Assembly: GCA_049515655.1 (NCBI GenBank)
Contig: JBEKTW010000012.1
Coordinates: 39,633 to 103,632, forward strand
Source: JBEKTW01 sp049515655
GTDB taxonomy: Bacteria > Bacteroidota > Ignavibacteria > UBA10030 > SZUA-254
Reading direction: 5' to 3'
Length of the DNA: 64,000 nt
A program made the translations under genes and the position numbers. Shown piece after piece: positions 42,283 to 50,729 of the stretch (positions are counted from its first letter, which is position 1; the number at the start of each line of letters is the position of its first letter). The notes below the pieces were generated by a model. The model ran no database searches. It was not told the DNA's origin and worked only from the letters and a program-made list of their open reading frames with translations.

Positions 42283-43182
42283 ATGGCAGGACTTATAACC
42301 CCCAAGAAATTCTCGGCCTCCACAAGGTGTTTCTTTGTATCGGACCTCCACGGACACACCGACCGATATGAAAAACTCTTTCGCGTCATGGATAATGAGC
42401 GCCCTTCCCTTGTGTTCCTCGGAGGAGACTTGCTTCCGTCGCATATCCTGCACCTGACATCATCGGAAGAAATCTGCGGAGATTTTGTCCACGATTTCTT
42501 GCGGGTTCATTTTGAAAGGCTACGGCAGACCATGGGCCGGAATTATCCCCAAGTATATTTGATCCTTGGAAACGACGATCTTCGTTCCGAGGAGACAACC
42601 TTCCTTGCTGATGGCAGCGACGGGTTGTGGCATTACATCCACCAGCGACGGGTGCAATTCGATGACTACACAATCTACGGTTATGCGTGCGTGCCCCCAA
42701 CTCCATTCCGCCTAAAAGATTGGGAGAGGTACGACGTGTCGAGGTACGTCGATCCTGGCTGTACTCACCCGATGGAAGGAAGTCACTCGGTCCCTGTGGA
42801 AGAATCAGAACTGAAGAACACGACAATCAAAGATGACTTACAGAAGCTCGTGGGCGAAGATAGCATGACAAAGGCTGTGTTTCTCTTTCACACCCCACCC
42901 TACGATACGGTAATGGATCATGCCCCGCTCGACGGCATCATGATTGACCATGCACCCCTGGATGTTCATGTGGGAAGCATAGCGGTACGGCAGTTCATTG
43001 AGACGCGACAGCCCTATCTTACCCTCCACGGGCACGTCCATGAATCAGCTCGAATCACTGGTACCTGGAAGCAGAGAATCGGAAGGACTTACGCGTTGTC
43101 AGCGGCACACGATGGACCGGAGCTTTGCCTGGTCCGATTCTTGTTCGAAAACCTCGAGGATGGAACTCGGGAGCTGCTTTAA
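42283..43182 (+). CDS. Calcineurin-like metallophosphoesterase
   Basis: This 299-residue protein has all five metallophosphoesterase blocks: FFVSDLHGHTDR (D-x-H), LVFLGGDLLP (GGD), LILGNDDLRSEE (GN-D in place of GNHD), a middle His in FHTPPYDTV, and LTLHGHVHES (GHxH). The third block has Asp where the family usually has His, a known variant that may change activity. Likely cytoplasmic, because there is no signal peptide. It could act on nucleotides or phosphoproteins. It converges with the large PEP-domain gene, the two stop codons lying 8 bp apart. Confidence 0.88.
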   Translation: MAGLITPKKFSASTRCFFVSDLHGHTDRYEKLFRVMDNERPSLVFLGGDLLPSHILHLTSSEEICGDFVHDFLRVHFERLRQTMGRNYPQVYLILGNDDLRSEETTFLADGSDGLWHYIHQRRVQFDDYTIYGYACVPPTPFRLKDWERYDVSRYVDPGCTHPMEGSHSVPVEESELKNTTIKDDLQKLVGEDSMTKAVFLFHTPPYDTVMDHAPLDGIMIDHAPLDVHVGSIAVRQFIETRQPYLTLHGHVHESARITGTWKQRIGRTYALSAAHDGPELCLVRFLFENLEDGTRELL

Positions 43183-43190
43183 CAAGCAGA

Positions 43191-46100
43191 CTACTGACTG
43201 GATCTGCTGCCCAGCTGAAGCGGTCTTGGCGGGTCGGTCAGCGCACCGATTTTCACAGCAAAGCTTGTCCGGTTCTTGATGTCTTCGTCTGTTACAACAT
43301 GCACATCGAGCAAATGCTCAGTCTTATAGCCGGTGCGAAGGTAGTTGACTTCGGCGAGGCAGAGACTCCAACCTTCGAGCCATGGCATCAGCTCTCTGCG
43401 CTGGGATTCCGAACCCTCGAAATGAACTAAGATATCGATATCGCTCTGGGGGCCGGCTGTTGCATTCTTTGTGCTGCCGAAAAGATAAACAGCCTTCACG
43501 CCGAACCGCTTAGGATCGAGTTGGAGAGCCATCCGCTCAACGCTCGTAAGCCGCCATCGCCAGTGAGCATCCTCTCTTCCTTCCGTCACATCCACTCCAT
43601 CTGGCCTCATAAGTTCAACCGGCACACTTGCGGATGGTTCCGACAACAAGGCCAAGGCCTCTTCTCTTTCACCATCCATAAGAACCTGGAGAACCTTTCC
43701 GCCGGTTGTCTCCGCTACATCGATCACCCTGATTGTGCCAGCAAGATAGGCGTACTCCGGGACGAGATCGGATAATACATCCTTCGAGGTGGTGAGAAAC
43801 TCTTCATTGAACACGACCCCTGCATCGTCCGGATAAAGTGGCAGGTATCGAATCGAAGATTCAATCAGGTCCTGAAAGAAATGAGTCCCGAAGGAAAGCT
43901 CAGGCACGTAGTCCTTCTGCTTCCTCGCAATTTCGATGAGCATGGCAGAATTGTTGATATCGGAATAGGTCACGCTGACGCCGAGCTTGATATCGCCACG
44001 ACTTCCCCATCTGCCTGGTCCCAGCAGGATGAATTGTCGCTTCGGCAGAACCCGATTCAGCTTGCTTACTGCACGCCCCACTGAAAGCAGGTCGGACCGG
44101 TTAGTGAGTTGGTCATATTTCTGAGGGTCAACATAGACAATGTAGGTGATGTTGGACACCGTCCCGTTGGACACGTATCGGCTGGCGGAGAAGATAATCT
44201 GGTCCCGGGGTACATCCCGTGGAATGGGAGCGGGAGGGGACGTAGCCGCTCGACTCTGCGTCCGACATTGCAAGAGATAAAGATCTGTGCCATCGTGAGC
44301 GAACTCAATATCAACCGGCGTTCCTAACTCTCTCTGCAGTGTTCGAATCACGCCTCGAATCTGTTGAATGAATCCGGTGTTGTTGACCAATCCATCGAAG
44401 GAAACAATAAGATCGTCCTTTTCGAAATCGATATCCATGCGTCCTGGCTGTTCAATGCGATCATCCCGTATCCTCGATACCAGCTGATAAATCATCGGAT
44501 AGTCGTTTCCGTGGTTTCTCAGAAGCTCCCCGATAGTGATCGTCTCAAACCTGTTCGTGCGCAGATTGATCACGTCGATCTTCTTCGGTGAATAGCGAAT
44601 TTTTTCATCGACCGTTACGTTGACTGGCAGATTCGGCTGACCGGGTGAGACAAGGATCGGATAGTCGTCGCTCACGCGATCGACCGCACGAGTACCGAGA
44701 CCGGGAACCATTCGAAGCAAGCCATCTTCTTTCCGGATTCGATGCGACCACCGAATCTCGTTGTGGGCAAACCCTACGCCGGCAAAAGCCGGAAGAAAAT
44801 AATCTCCGATCTTTTTCCCTACGACTTCCTGGATCAGGACACCCATCTCTTCATGGAAATCGAGCAAGCCGCGTTCGATCCGATAGCCGATTGCATCCGG
44901 ATTAAAGGTAGATGCATAGACTTCCGCAATTGCATCCATCAAGGCAACGAGCCGCTCTCTCTTCGTCCCCTGATTGGCAATGAAGAGGCTCTTGTACTTA
45001 CCTGCAAACGACGTACCGGGCCGATCTTCGAGCAAGCTCGAACTCCGAACGATCAGCGGACACTCGCCCAAGTCATCGAGCGCAACGGAGAGAGCATTGA
45101 CGATCTCCGGGGGAAGCGGCGAACTTTTGAAGACGTGAATAACGTACGGATATTCCTGGCGCACCTGCGAAATATCCTCGTACTTCTGCTCGACGATCTC
45201 TTCGAGGTCATTATGGTTGATAAAATTCAAGATCCCGTCAGAAGTAAGATACCAGGTTTTTGGAGTCTTAAGGTTTCGAAGCGATGTCTCCTCCCCGGCA
45301 ACCTTTCGTAGAACATTCGAAGCCAGAAACAAGCCGGACCCTTTGCCCCCTAGCTTGCCGTGGCTTCCCGCAGGAAAGATGATCCGGTGGAGCAATTGGT
45401 AGAAGTCATCAACTTCCACATAACGCTTGGAAACGTTGATAAAGTTCGGTTCGTCGTTCAGCAGACGCTGGATCAAGGAAACTCGGAACGCTTTCGCTCT
45501 CGCCGGGGGAAGTTCCATGCCATGAGGAGCTAGATGGTGAAATCTCTCGATGGCATTTACGATTTCTGCCAGGGATGACCCGGAATCCTCGAGGACCTTG
45601 ACAAGAAAGCTGGAACGTTCCTCCATAATCCATTTCTGGATAGTATTGACGATCTCCCGCTCGCCCAGAAATCTGCCGGCCACTGCAAAGATACTTTCCG
45701 TCATCGCCAGGACATCGCTCGGCAGCGTTGCCTGCAACGGTCGATTTTCATCCTGCTGTCCGTCCTGTTCGTTCTGCGATGCCGGGCTAAGGCGTTCCAG
45801 GAGTACGTTCGCTTCCTTGACGCCCGACCATGCAAGGTGGTTGAGCATTTTTCGGGTAATCCGGGCGAGAAGCTTCGCGTCCGTTCTCTTGAGCAGATCA
45901 AGAATCACTAACCACTGGCTTCCAGACTCGCTCTTTGATCGCTGGTCCTCAAAGACAGTTTTGAGTCTTTCGTGAAATAGGCGCCGCTCGAGACGGTCGG
46001 CAATTGTATTGATAAGCCTGCGTTCTTCCTTCAGGAATGGACCTTCATCTGAAATTGGACGCTCCTCGCCATAGAAGACACTGATCTTGCCGACGACCTC

Positions 46101-46373
46101 GTCTTGCACAACAAGATCCGCACTTTGCACCCACTGGGTTTCCCGGAGGTTCGGCGTTTGAAATACCGAATCCCCGTACGTGATTCGTGCGTGACACACA
46201 TCCGGGTATTGCCAGCCGGCAGGAAGCGCGCGAACGATGCCTTCCAGAATCGACTCTAGCGTCGCATCGGCCTTACTAAAAAGCTCTTCAACTTCGTACA
46301 GACAATTGAGCTCTTTCGCCCTTTCCTTGAGAGCAACAAGCAAGCTCTCGACTGGTTTATCTGCGTTGCTCAT
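43191..46373 (-). CDS. PEP/pyruvate-binding-domain protein with GAF-like N-terminus and nucleotidyltransferase C-terminus
   Basis: This 1060-residue protein has an N-terminal GAF-like segment (residues about 15-140, ITYGDSVFQTPNLRETQWVQ). An ATP-grasp pyruvate-phosphate-dikinase N-terminal domain follows from about residue 330 (LGGKGSGLFLASNVL, IVRSSSLLEDRPGTSFAGKY, VLIQEVVGKKIGDYF, QCRTQ). A shared module then contains GPGRWGSRGDIKLG and ELSFGTHFFQDL. A minimal nucleotidyltransferase domain ends it: YLFGSTKNATAGPQSDIDIL, with the GS-x10-DxD metal site. It lacks the phospho-His and PEP-binding barrel of PEP synthase, so it is not that enzyme. Function unknown; possibly regulatory or phosphotransferring. 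Confidence 0.85.
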   Translation of the reverse strand: MSNADKPVESLLVALKERAKELNCLYEVEELFSKADATLESILEGIVRALPAGWQYPDVCHARITYGDSVFQTPNLRETQWVQSADLVVQDEVVGKISVFYGEERPISDEGPFLKEERRLINTIADRLERRLFHERLKTVFEDQRSKSESGSQWLVILDLLKRTDAKLLARITRKMLNHLAWSGVKEANVLLERLSPASQNEQDGQQDENRPLQATLPSDVLAMTESIFAVAGRFLGEREIVNTIQKWIMEERSSFLVKVLEDSGSSLAEIVNAIERFHHLAPHGMELPPARAKAFRVSLIQRLLNDEPNFINVSKRYVEVDDFYQLLHRIIFPAGSHGKLGGKGSGLFLASNVLRKVAGEETSLRNLKTPKTWYLTSDGILNFINHNDLEEIVEQKYEDISQVRQEYPYVIHVFKSSPLPPEIVNALSVALDDLGECPLIVRSSSLLEDRPGTSFAGKYKSLFIANQGTKRERLVALMDAIAEVYASTFNPDAIGYRIERGLLDFHEEMGVLIQEVVGKKIGDYFLPAFAGVGFAHNEIRWSHRIRKEDGLLRMVPGLGTRAVDRVSDDYPILVSPGQPNLPVNVTVDEKIRYSPKKIDVINLRTNRFETITIGELLRNHGNDYPMIYQLVSRIRDDRIEQPGRMDIDFEKDDLIVSFDGLVNNTGFIQQIRGVIRTLQRELGTPVDIEFAHDGTDLYLLQCRTQSRAATSPPAPIPRDVPRDQIIFSASRYVSNGTVSNITYIVYVDPQKYDQLTNRSDLLSVGRAVSKLNRVLPKRQFILLGPGRWGSRGDIKLGVSVTYSDINNSAMLIEIARKQKDYVPELSFGTHFFQDLIESSIRYLPLYPDDAGVVFNEEFLTTSKDVLSDLVPEYAYLAGTIRVIDVAETTGGKVLQVLMDGEREEALALLSEPSASVPVELMRPDGVDVTEGREDAHWRWRLTSVERMALQLDPKRFGVKAVYLFGSTKNATAGPQSDIDILVHFEGSESQRRELMPWLEGWSLCLAEVNYLRTGYKTEHLLDVHVVTDEDIKNRTSFAVKIGALTDPPRPLQLGSRSSQ

Positions 46374-48106
46374 TGTGCGGTATTTTCTGGAGACAGAGTT
46401 TTTATGATGCCACGCCCACTCCGGCCATCAACCATTATGTGCAACGGTGTTGATAGCCTTACGTGGCGTACAAGGTCGGTTTCAGTTACAATCTGTTGAC
46501 CGTCGAACCACTTCCAGGCAATCGAGTACCCACCTGTATGAGAGACGCAGAAGTAGCTCACTTTGAAGCTAATGAGATTGTGGAAGAAATGTGACCCTTG
46601 ACTCAGTTCGACATTCATCGTCGGTTGTGTGGCCTCGACAATCGCTCTCGCTCCGGACACTTGCCCCCAGTTCACCGGTATCCCGAGCCATGGATCCGAA
46701 CTCCCCCATCGTCCGAAGCCCATCAAAAGGTACGGTCGTCCTTCTTCAAGCAATCTCCGGTTCACTTTTTCAAGCTCATCTGCGATTTTCGGCGTGAACT
46801 TTGGATCAAAACGCTCGGGTTTCACGTAAACAACATCCATGATACTTCTGTCGGTTCCATTCCCAAGTACCCGATCGGACGCAATCAGCACGCCGTCCCG
46901 GGAAAGCTCTTCCTCGGCAACGTTGACCTCCTCACCCGAAACAACCATCGGACGAACCTGAAGAAATCCGATCCGATCGGGATCAAACGTCACCGCAAAC
47001 TCAATCTCAACAGGATATCCAATGGCTTCCTTGCAGGCTCCAAGAAGTCGCTTGATAGTGTCGTTAAGAGGAATTTCCTGCTGCGCCAGCAAGCCTGCAA
47101 AATTGAGCACCCGAGGACCGCGTGCGGCCAAACCAGAAACGATCCGGTCAGACTGAACGTCGTACGTCGATGCAAGTAAATTGAGAGTGCCATCCTGTTC
47201 CGCTTCAGGAAGACTCGGCCGAACGAGATATTCGGTCTCTCGAATGGGATCGTAGGCGGGGGGCTTCCCCATGTTGACAGACCAGAATTGCGTCTGAGTC
47301 TGTTCAACCAGTTCGCGAACGGAACCGAATGGTGGAGCGACATTGGGGCGCGCCGGTGAATAAGTCCAGCACGTGTCGCCATCGACAATTGTTTTCCCCA
47401 GGCCCAGCGCAAGACTGACGACGCCATCCTCTCGGCGCGTACGCCCGACCGGGTAGAAGTCGAACGATCGTGCGACGCCCGACACCTGCGGGTAGAAGCG
47501 ATCTCCAAACCGTTTACCCACAACTTCTTGAATTACGACCGCCATCTTCTCTTCCTGAGGGCGACGGCCAGTTGATCGTATATAATCCCTTGCTGACTTG
47601 AAGAATGTCGAGGCGTACACGAGCTTGATGGCTTCCATGAGTTTCTGGAAGCGGACATCGGGGCTGGTTTGGTTATTCGGGATCATCTTGGTTGTGTAGA
47701 TTCCTGCGAACGGCTGATCCAGAGAATCTTCCAGCATGCTCGACGAGCGGATTGCTAGGGGAGTCCGCACCTGCTCGACGAGTGCACGCAAGTCTCCCAG
47801 AACTTCTGCAGGGAGACTCGCCCTCTGAAATTCCTGGGCAACAACATCATCGGGCTGCTCCCCCTCGCTTAGTTCGCGAAGGCGGTTCCTCTCGATGAAT
47901 GCGTCAAAGACATCGGTGCGGACCACTGTGAAAGTTGGAATGCTGATTTCGATCTGGACGGGCTTCTCGGCATTGAACTCAGCAGCAATGATGTCGTTGA
48001 TGGAAACGAGTCCGCGCGCCTTGCCGCCAATCGATCCGGCACCGATCGATGTCCACCCGCGGTGAGCATCGAAAAACACCCGTTTGAAATCTCTGATCTC
48101 CTGCAT
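46370..48106 (-). CDS. PEP/pyruvate-binding-domain protein (second paralogue)
   Basis: This 578-residue protein contains the ATP-grasp pyruvate-phosphate-dikinase domain: GAGSIGGKARGLVSIND, AIRSSSMLEDSLDQPFAGIY, AVVIQEVVGKRFGDRFYP and FLQVRPMVVSG. It then has the same C-terminal module as its neighbour (MGFGRWGSSDPWLGIPVNW, ELSQGSHFFHNL). It lacks the GAF-like and nucleotidyltransferase parts. Its stop overlaps the start of the larger paralogue (ATGA), so the two are made together and may form a complex. It lies 21 bp downstream of glutamate dehydrogenase. Phosphotransfer between ATP and pyruvate or another acid is possible but untested. Confidence 0.85.
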   Translation of the reverse strand: MQEIRDFKRVFFDAHRGWTSIGAGSIGGKARGLVSINDIIAAEFNAEKPVQIEISIPTFTVVRTDVFDAFIERNRLRELSEGEQPDDVVAQEFQRASLPAEVLGDLRALVEQVRTPLAIRSSSMLEDSLDQPFAGIYTTKMIPNNQTSPDVRFQKLMEAIKLVYASTFFKSARDYIRSTGRRPQEEKMAVVIQEVVGKRFGDRFYPQVSGVARSFDFYPVGRTRREDGVVSLALGLGKTIVDGDTCWTYSPARPNVAPPFGSVRELVEQTQTQFWSVNMGKPPAYDPIRETEYLVRPSLPEAEQDGTLNLLASTYDVQSDRIVSGLAARGPRVLNFAGLLAQQEIPLNDTIKRLLGACKEAIGYPVEIEFAVTFDPDRIGFLQVRPMVVSGEEVNVAEEELSRDGVLIASDRVLGNGTDRSIMDVVYVKPERFDPKFTPKIADELEKVNRRLLEEGRPYLLMGFGRWGSSDPWLGIPVNWGQVSGARAIVEATQPTMNVELSQGSHFFHNLISFKVSYFCVSHTGGYSIAWKWFDGQQIVTETDLVRHVRLSTPLHIMVDGRSGRGIIKTLSPENTAQ

Positions 48107-48127
48107 ACACCAATCTCAGATTGTGGG

Positions 48128-49432
48128 CTATACCCAACCCCGATCCTTGCATGCCTGCGCGACCCGGTTGATAGAAATGACATAGGCTGCATCGCGCATG
48201 TTGAGGTTCCGTTTCTTCGCAAGCTCTCGTACATCGATGTAGGCAGATGTCATTTTTGTGTCGAGTTTAGCGAGCACTTCGTCTTTGTCCCAGTAGTAGT
48301 TCATGTTGCTCTGCACCTGCTCGAAATAGCTGCAGGTTACACCGCCAGCATTTGCCAGAAAATCCGGGATGGTCAAGATCCCTCGCTCGGTGAGTACGGT
48401 ATCGGCAGCAGGTGTCGTGGGACCGTTTGCACTTTCGGCAACAATCTTCACTCGCTTGCTGATCGTGCGTGCATTGTCGTTGGTGATCTGATTCTCAAGT
48501 GCGGCGGGGATCAGAATTTCTACATCTTGCTGAATCCATGCATCGCCCGGAAGCACCTCATAGCCAAGATCGGGAGCTTTCTTCTTGTCGATGCCACCAA
48601 AACGGTCGGTGATCTGGAGCAACTCACGGAGCTCGATTCCCCGGGTCTTCCGGTACGAATACGAGATTTTGTCATTCTGGTCCCAGCTCGATACACAAAT
48701 CACCTTCCCACCTATCTGTTGATACAACTCAATCGCATACTGAGCGACGTTACCGAAACCCTGCACACTTGCAAGAGTGTTTTCTGGCTTCAGGTTCAGA
48801 TCTTTCAGCGCCTCGCGAAGTGTGAACACAACCCCGTAGCCAGTAGCCTCCTTACGCCCCTGCGAACCTCCAATACTGACCGGCTTTCCTGTAATGAAGC
48901 CGGGATATTTCCCGCCGTGGATAGTTTCATATTCATCGAGCATCCAGAGCATACTCTGCGGACTTGTCATGATATCGGGAGCAGGTACATCAAGGTGAGG
49001 CCCGATGACGCGCGCAATTTGTCGTACCCATCCGCGGCAGATTTGTTCGTGCTCGCGTTCACTCAAATTGTGGGGGTCGCACACAACTCCGCCCTTGCTA
49101 CCGCCGAGCGGGATGTCAACAACCGCGCATTTCCATGTCATCCACATTGCCAGTGCACGAACAGTGTCGATCGTCTCTAACGGATGAAACCGGATTCCGC
49201 CTTTTCCGGGACCGCGAGCATCGTTGTGCTGCACGCGGAAACCCCGAAAAATCTTAACCCGACCATCGTCCATCCTTATTGGGATGCTGAATTGATACTC
49301 CCTCATCGGGACGCGGAGAAGATCTCGCGTTGCCCTGTCGAGATCAAGGAGTTCAGCGACCTTGTCGAATTGCTGTTGTGCGACTTCAAATGGATTGTAG
49401 GATTTCGTTTGCATAATTTGTGTCTCTATCAT
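48128..49432 (-). CDS. gdhA: Glutamate dehydrogenase (Glu/Leu/Phe/Val dehydrogenase family)
   Basis: This 434-residue protein has GKGGIRFHP, the catalytic Lys region WKCAVVDIPLGGSKGGV, the catalytic Asp in VPAPDIMTS, the NAD(P)-binding VQGFGNVAQYA and ESANGPTTPAAD. It matches glutamate dehydrogenase more than leucine dehydrogenase, by length and by the GxGGxRFHP context. It interconverts glutamate and 2-oxoglutarate plus ammonia. The start is ATG 49432, or ATG 49414 seven codons later; neither has a strong ribosome binding site. It leads the three-gene operon with the two PEP/pyruvate-domain genes. Confidence 0.93.
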   Translation of the reverse strand: MIETQIMQTKSYNPFEVAQQQFDKVAELLDLDRATRDLLRVPMREYQFSIPIRMDDGRVKIFRGFRVQHNDARGPGKGGIRFHPLETIDTVRALAMWMTWKCAVVDIPLGGSKGGVVCDPHNLSEREHEQICRGWVRQIARVIGPHLDVPAPDIMTSPQSMLWMLDEYETIHGGKYPGFITGKPVSIGGSQGRKEATGYGVVFTLREALKDLNLKPENTLASVQGFGNVAQYAIELYQQIGGKVICVSSWDQNDKISYSYRKTRGIELRELLQITDRFGGIDKKKAPDLGYEVLPGDAWIQQDVEILIPAALENQITNDNARTISKRVKIVAESANGPTTPAADTVLTERGILTIPDFLANAGGVTCSYFEQVQSNMNYYWDKDEVLAKLDTKMTSAYIDVRELAKKRNLNMRDAAYVISINRVAQACKDRGWV

Positions 49433-49968
49433 GAAAATTAGTCAATTGGTTTGATCACTCCGTTGAAAGGTAACTGTGCCTTCTGGACCGTGCGAAAGGT
49501 TGAAACGCAAGTCATAAACGAATGCAACAAAAAAAGACTCTGACCTACCACGTATCCAAGCATGCTAACATCATGCGTTGCCCAGTTTCCTGTCTTATGC
49601 TCACAACTTTCATACCAGCACAAAACTAGCACATTTGAGCACTTTTGCCAGAAAGTATTGGGATATCTTTCTCAGATATGCACAGAATTCAATACCAAAT
49701 ACTCACAATTGAGATCGGATATCCTTGAACCTTACGCATTTTGTACACAGGAAAAAAAGCCAGTCGCACCGTTGCAAGAAATGGCAATTTCGTGTATTTT
49801 CACTTCTGCCAGAAATGCCTGGGTCTGGGTGCTATTCTGAATGTGGCCTAAGAAATCATTTGACTTTGACATGGAATTTTCGTAGATTAAAAAATCGAAG
49901 TACAGAAACATCGCTTTTACCCTCCAAACCTGTAAATCCCTAAATTTTAACCCCGTAAATCATAGGTA

Positions 49969-49997
49969 TTGACATTTCGGTCAATATTTCATAAGAT
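49969..49997 (+). promoter_or_regulatory. Likely sigma-70 promoter for the primase-helicase module
   Basis: TTGACA at 49969-49974, a 17-bp spacer, and TAAGAT at 49992-49997. The spacer contains a near-palindrome (ATTGACATTTCGGTCAAT) that could be an operator. It lies about 120 bp before the first gene of the module. The rest of the 49433-50118 gap shows no supportable gene. An ORF at 49562-49840 is rejected as Cys- and Trp-rich with no ribosome binding site. Confidence 0.55.
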
Positions 49998-50118
49998 TTA
50001 TTAGCTTCAACAAAAGAAACGGCTCCTTCCGTTTACAATCCCCGATAGCAATGCGCAGTTCTCTTAATCCATATGCGGCTATTGGCGATCATACCGACTA
50101 AGACAAATTCAAAACATT

Positions 50119-50460
50119 ATGAAAATCCCACAATACGGCTCGTCCGAAGAGCCCGAACTAAGATTAGAATGCTTTCGATTCACTTTCCATCAGGTACTAC
50201 AACTCGACTTTTCCTATGCAATACAAATCATCGACCAGGCCGCCGAGCTGAACCGGCCGGACATGACACGACAGTTCAACAACGCTTTCGAAGGTTATCA
50301 ATTTCAATTGACACTCATGCGGGATCTTGAACACTCGCGCAGAAGAATGCGCCTTGACTGGCTCGACCAGAAATACTATAACCTAACGAGCGCCGATCTT
50401 TTCCACGAGCTCAAACCATCTACACAGCAATTGCTACTCAAACAAGGTCTACAACTATGA
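50119..50460 (+). CDS. Hypothetical protein of the primase-helicase module
   Basis: This 113-residue, probably all-helical, acidic/basic mixed protein (for example HQVLQLDFSYAIQIIDQAAE) is not one I recognise. Its stop overlaps the ATG of the next gene (ATGA), so it belongs to the same operon as the DUF5659 and primase-helicase genes. Small proteins in this position of phage-like replication modules often bind DNA or regulate replication, but nothing in the sequence proves it. Confidence 0.65.
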   Translation: MKIPQYGSSEEPELRLECFRFTFHQVLQLDFSYAIQIIDQAAELNRPDMTRQFNNAFEGYQFQLTLMRDLEHSRRRMRLDWLDQKYYNLTSADLFHELKPSTQQLLLKQGLQL

Positions 50461-50729
50461 AGAACTATCAAACAAAAGACTTCTATCTTTCATCCTTCTT
50501 ATTAGCGTCAGGTTTCAGGCTCGCAGGCCATTTGAAGCAAGCAGGACTGACGATATTTCAATTCGACGATTCATCTGAACTAAATAACCATATAGAAAAG
50601 TACTACGGATTCACAGCAAACGTCAATCCAATTACTTTTGGCAACGCAATGAGGACGTTGAAGTCTATTATACATGCAAACACAAATGAAAACGAACAAT
50701 ACCACTCACAATTACGAAAGGTCAATTGA
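50457..50729 (+). CDS. DUF5659-like small protein
   Basis: This 90-residue protein has KDFYLSSFLLASGFRL, then GLTIFQFDDSSEL and a later FGNAMRTLKSIIH, a pattern of the DUF5659 family found next to phage and plasmid replication genes. The function of the family is unknown. It overlaps the preceding gene by ATGA and the following primase-helicase gene by 44-56 bp depending on the start, so all three are translationally linked. Confidence 0.7.
   Translation: MKNYQTKDFYLSSFLLASGFRLAGHLKQAGLTIFQFDDSSELNNHIEKYYGFTANVNPITFGNAMRTLKSIIHANTNENEQYHSQLRKVN

Noticed and set aside
43191..48106. Annotation of the two PEP-domain proteins as PEP synthase
   Set aside because: Both lack the phospho-histidine domain and the PEP/pyruvate-binding barrel needed for catalysis.
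49562..49840. Plus-strand frame of 92 residues between glutamate dehydrogenase and the primase module
   Set aside because: Cys/Trp/Phe-rich, no ribosome binding site, no family pattern; the region looks regulatory.
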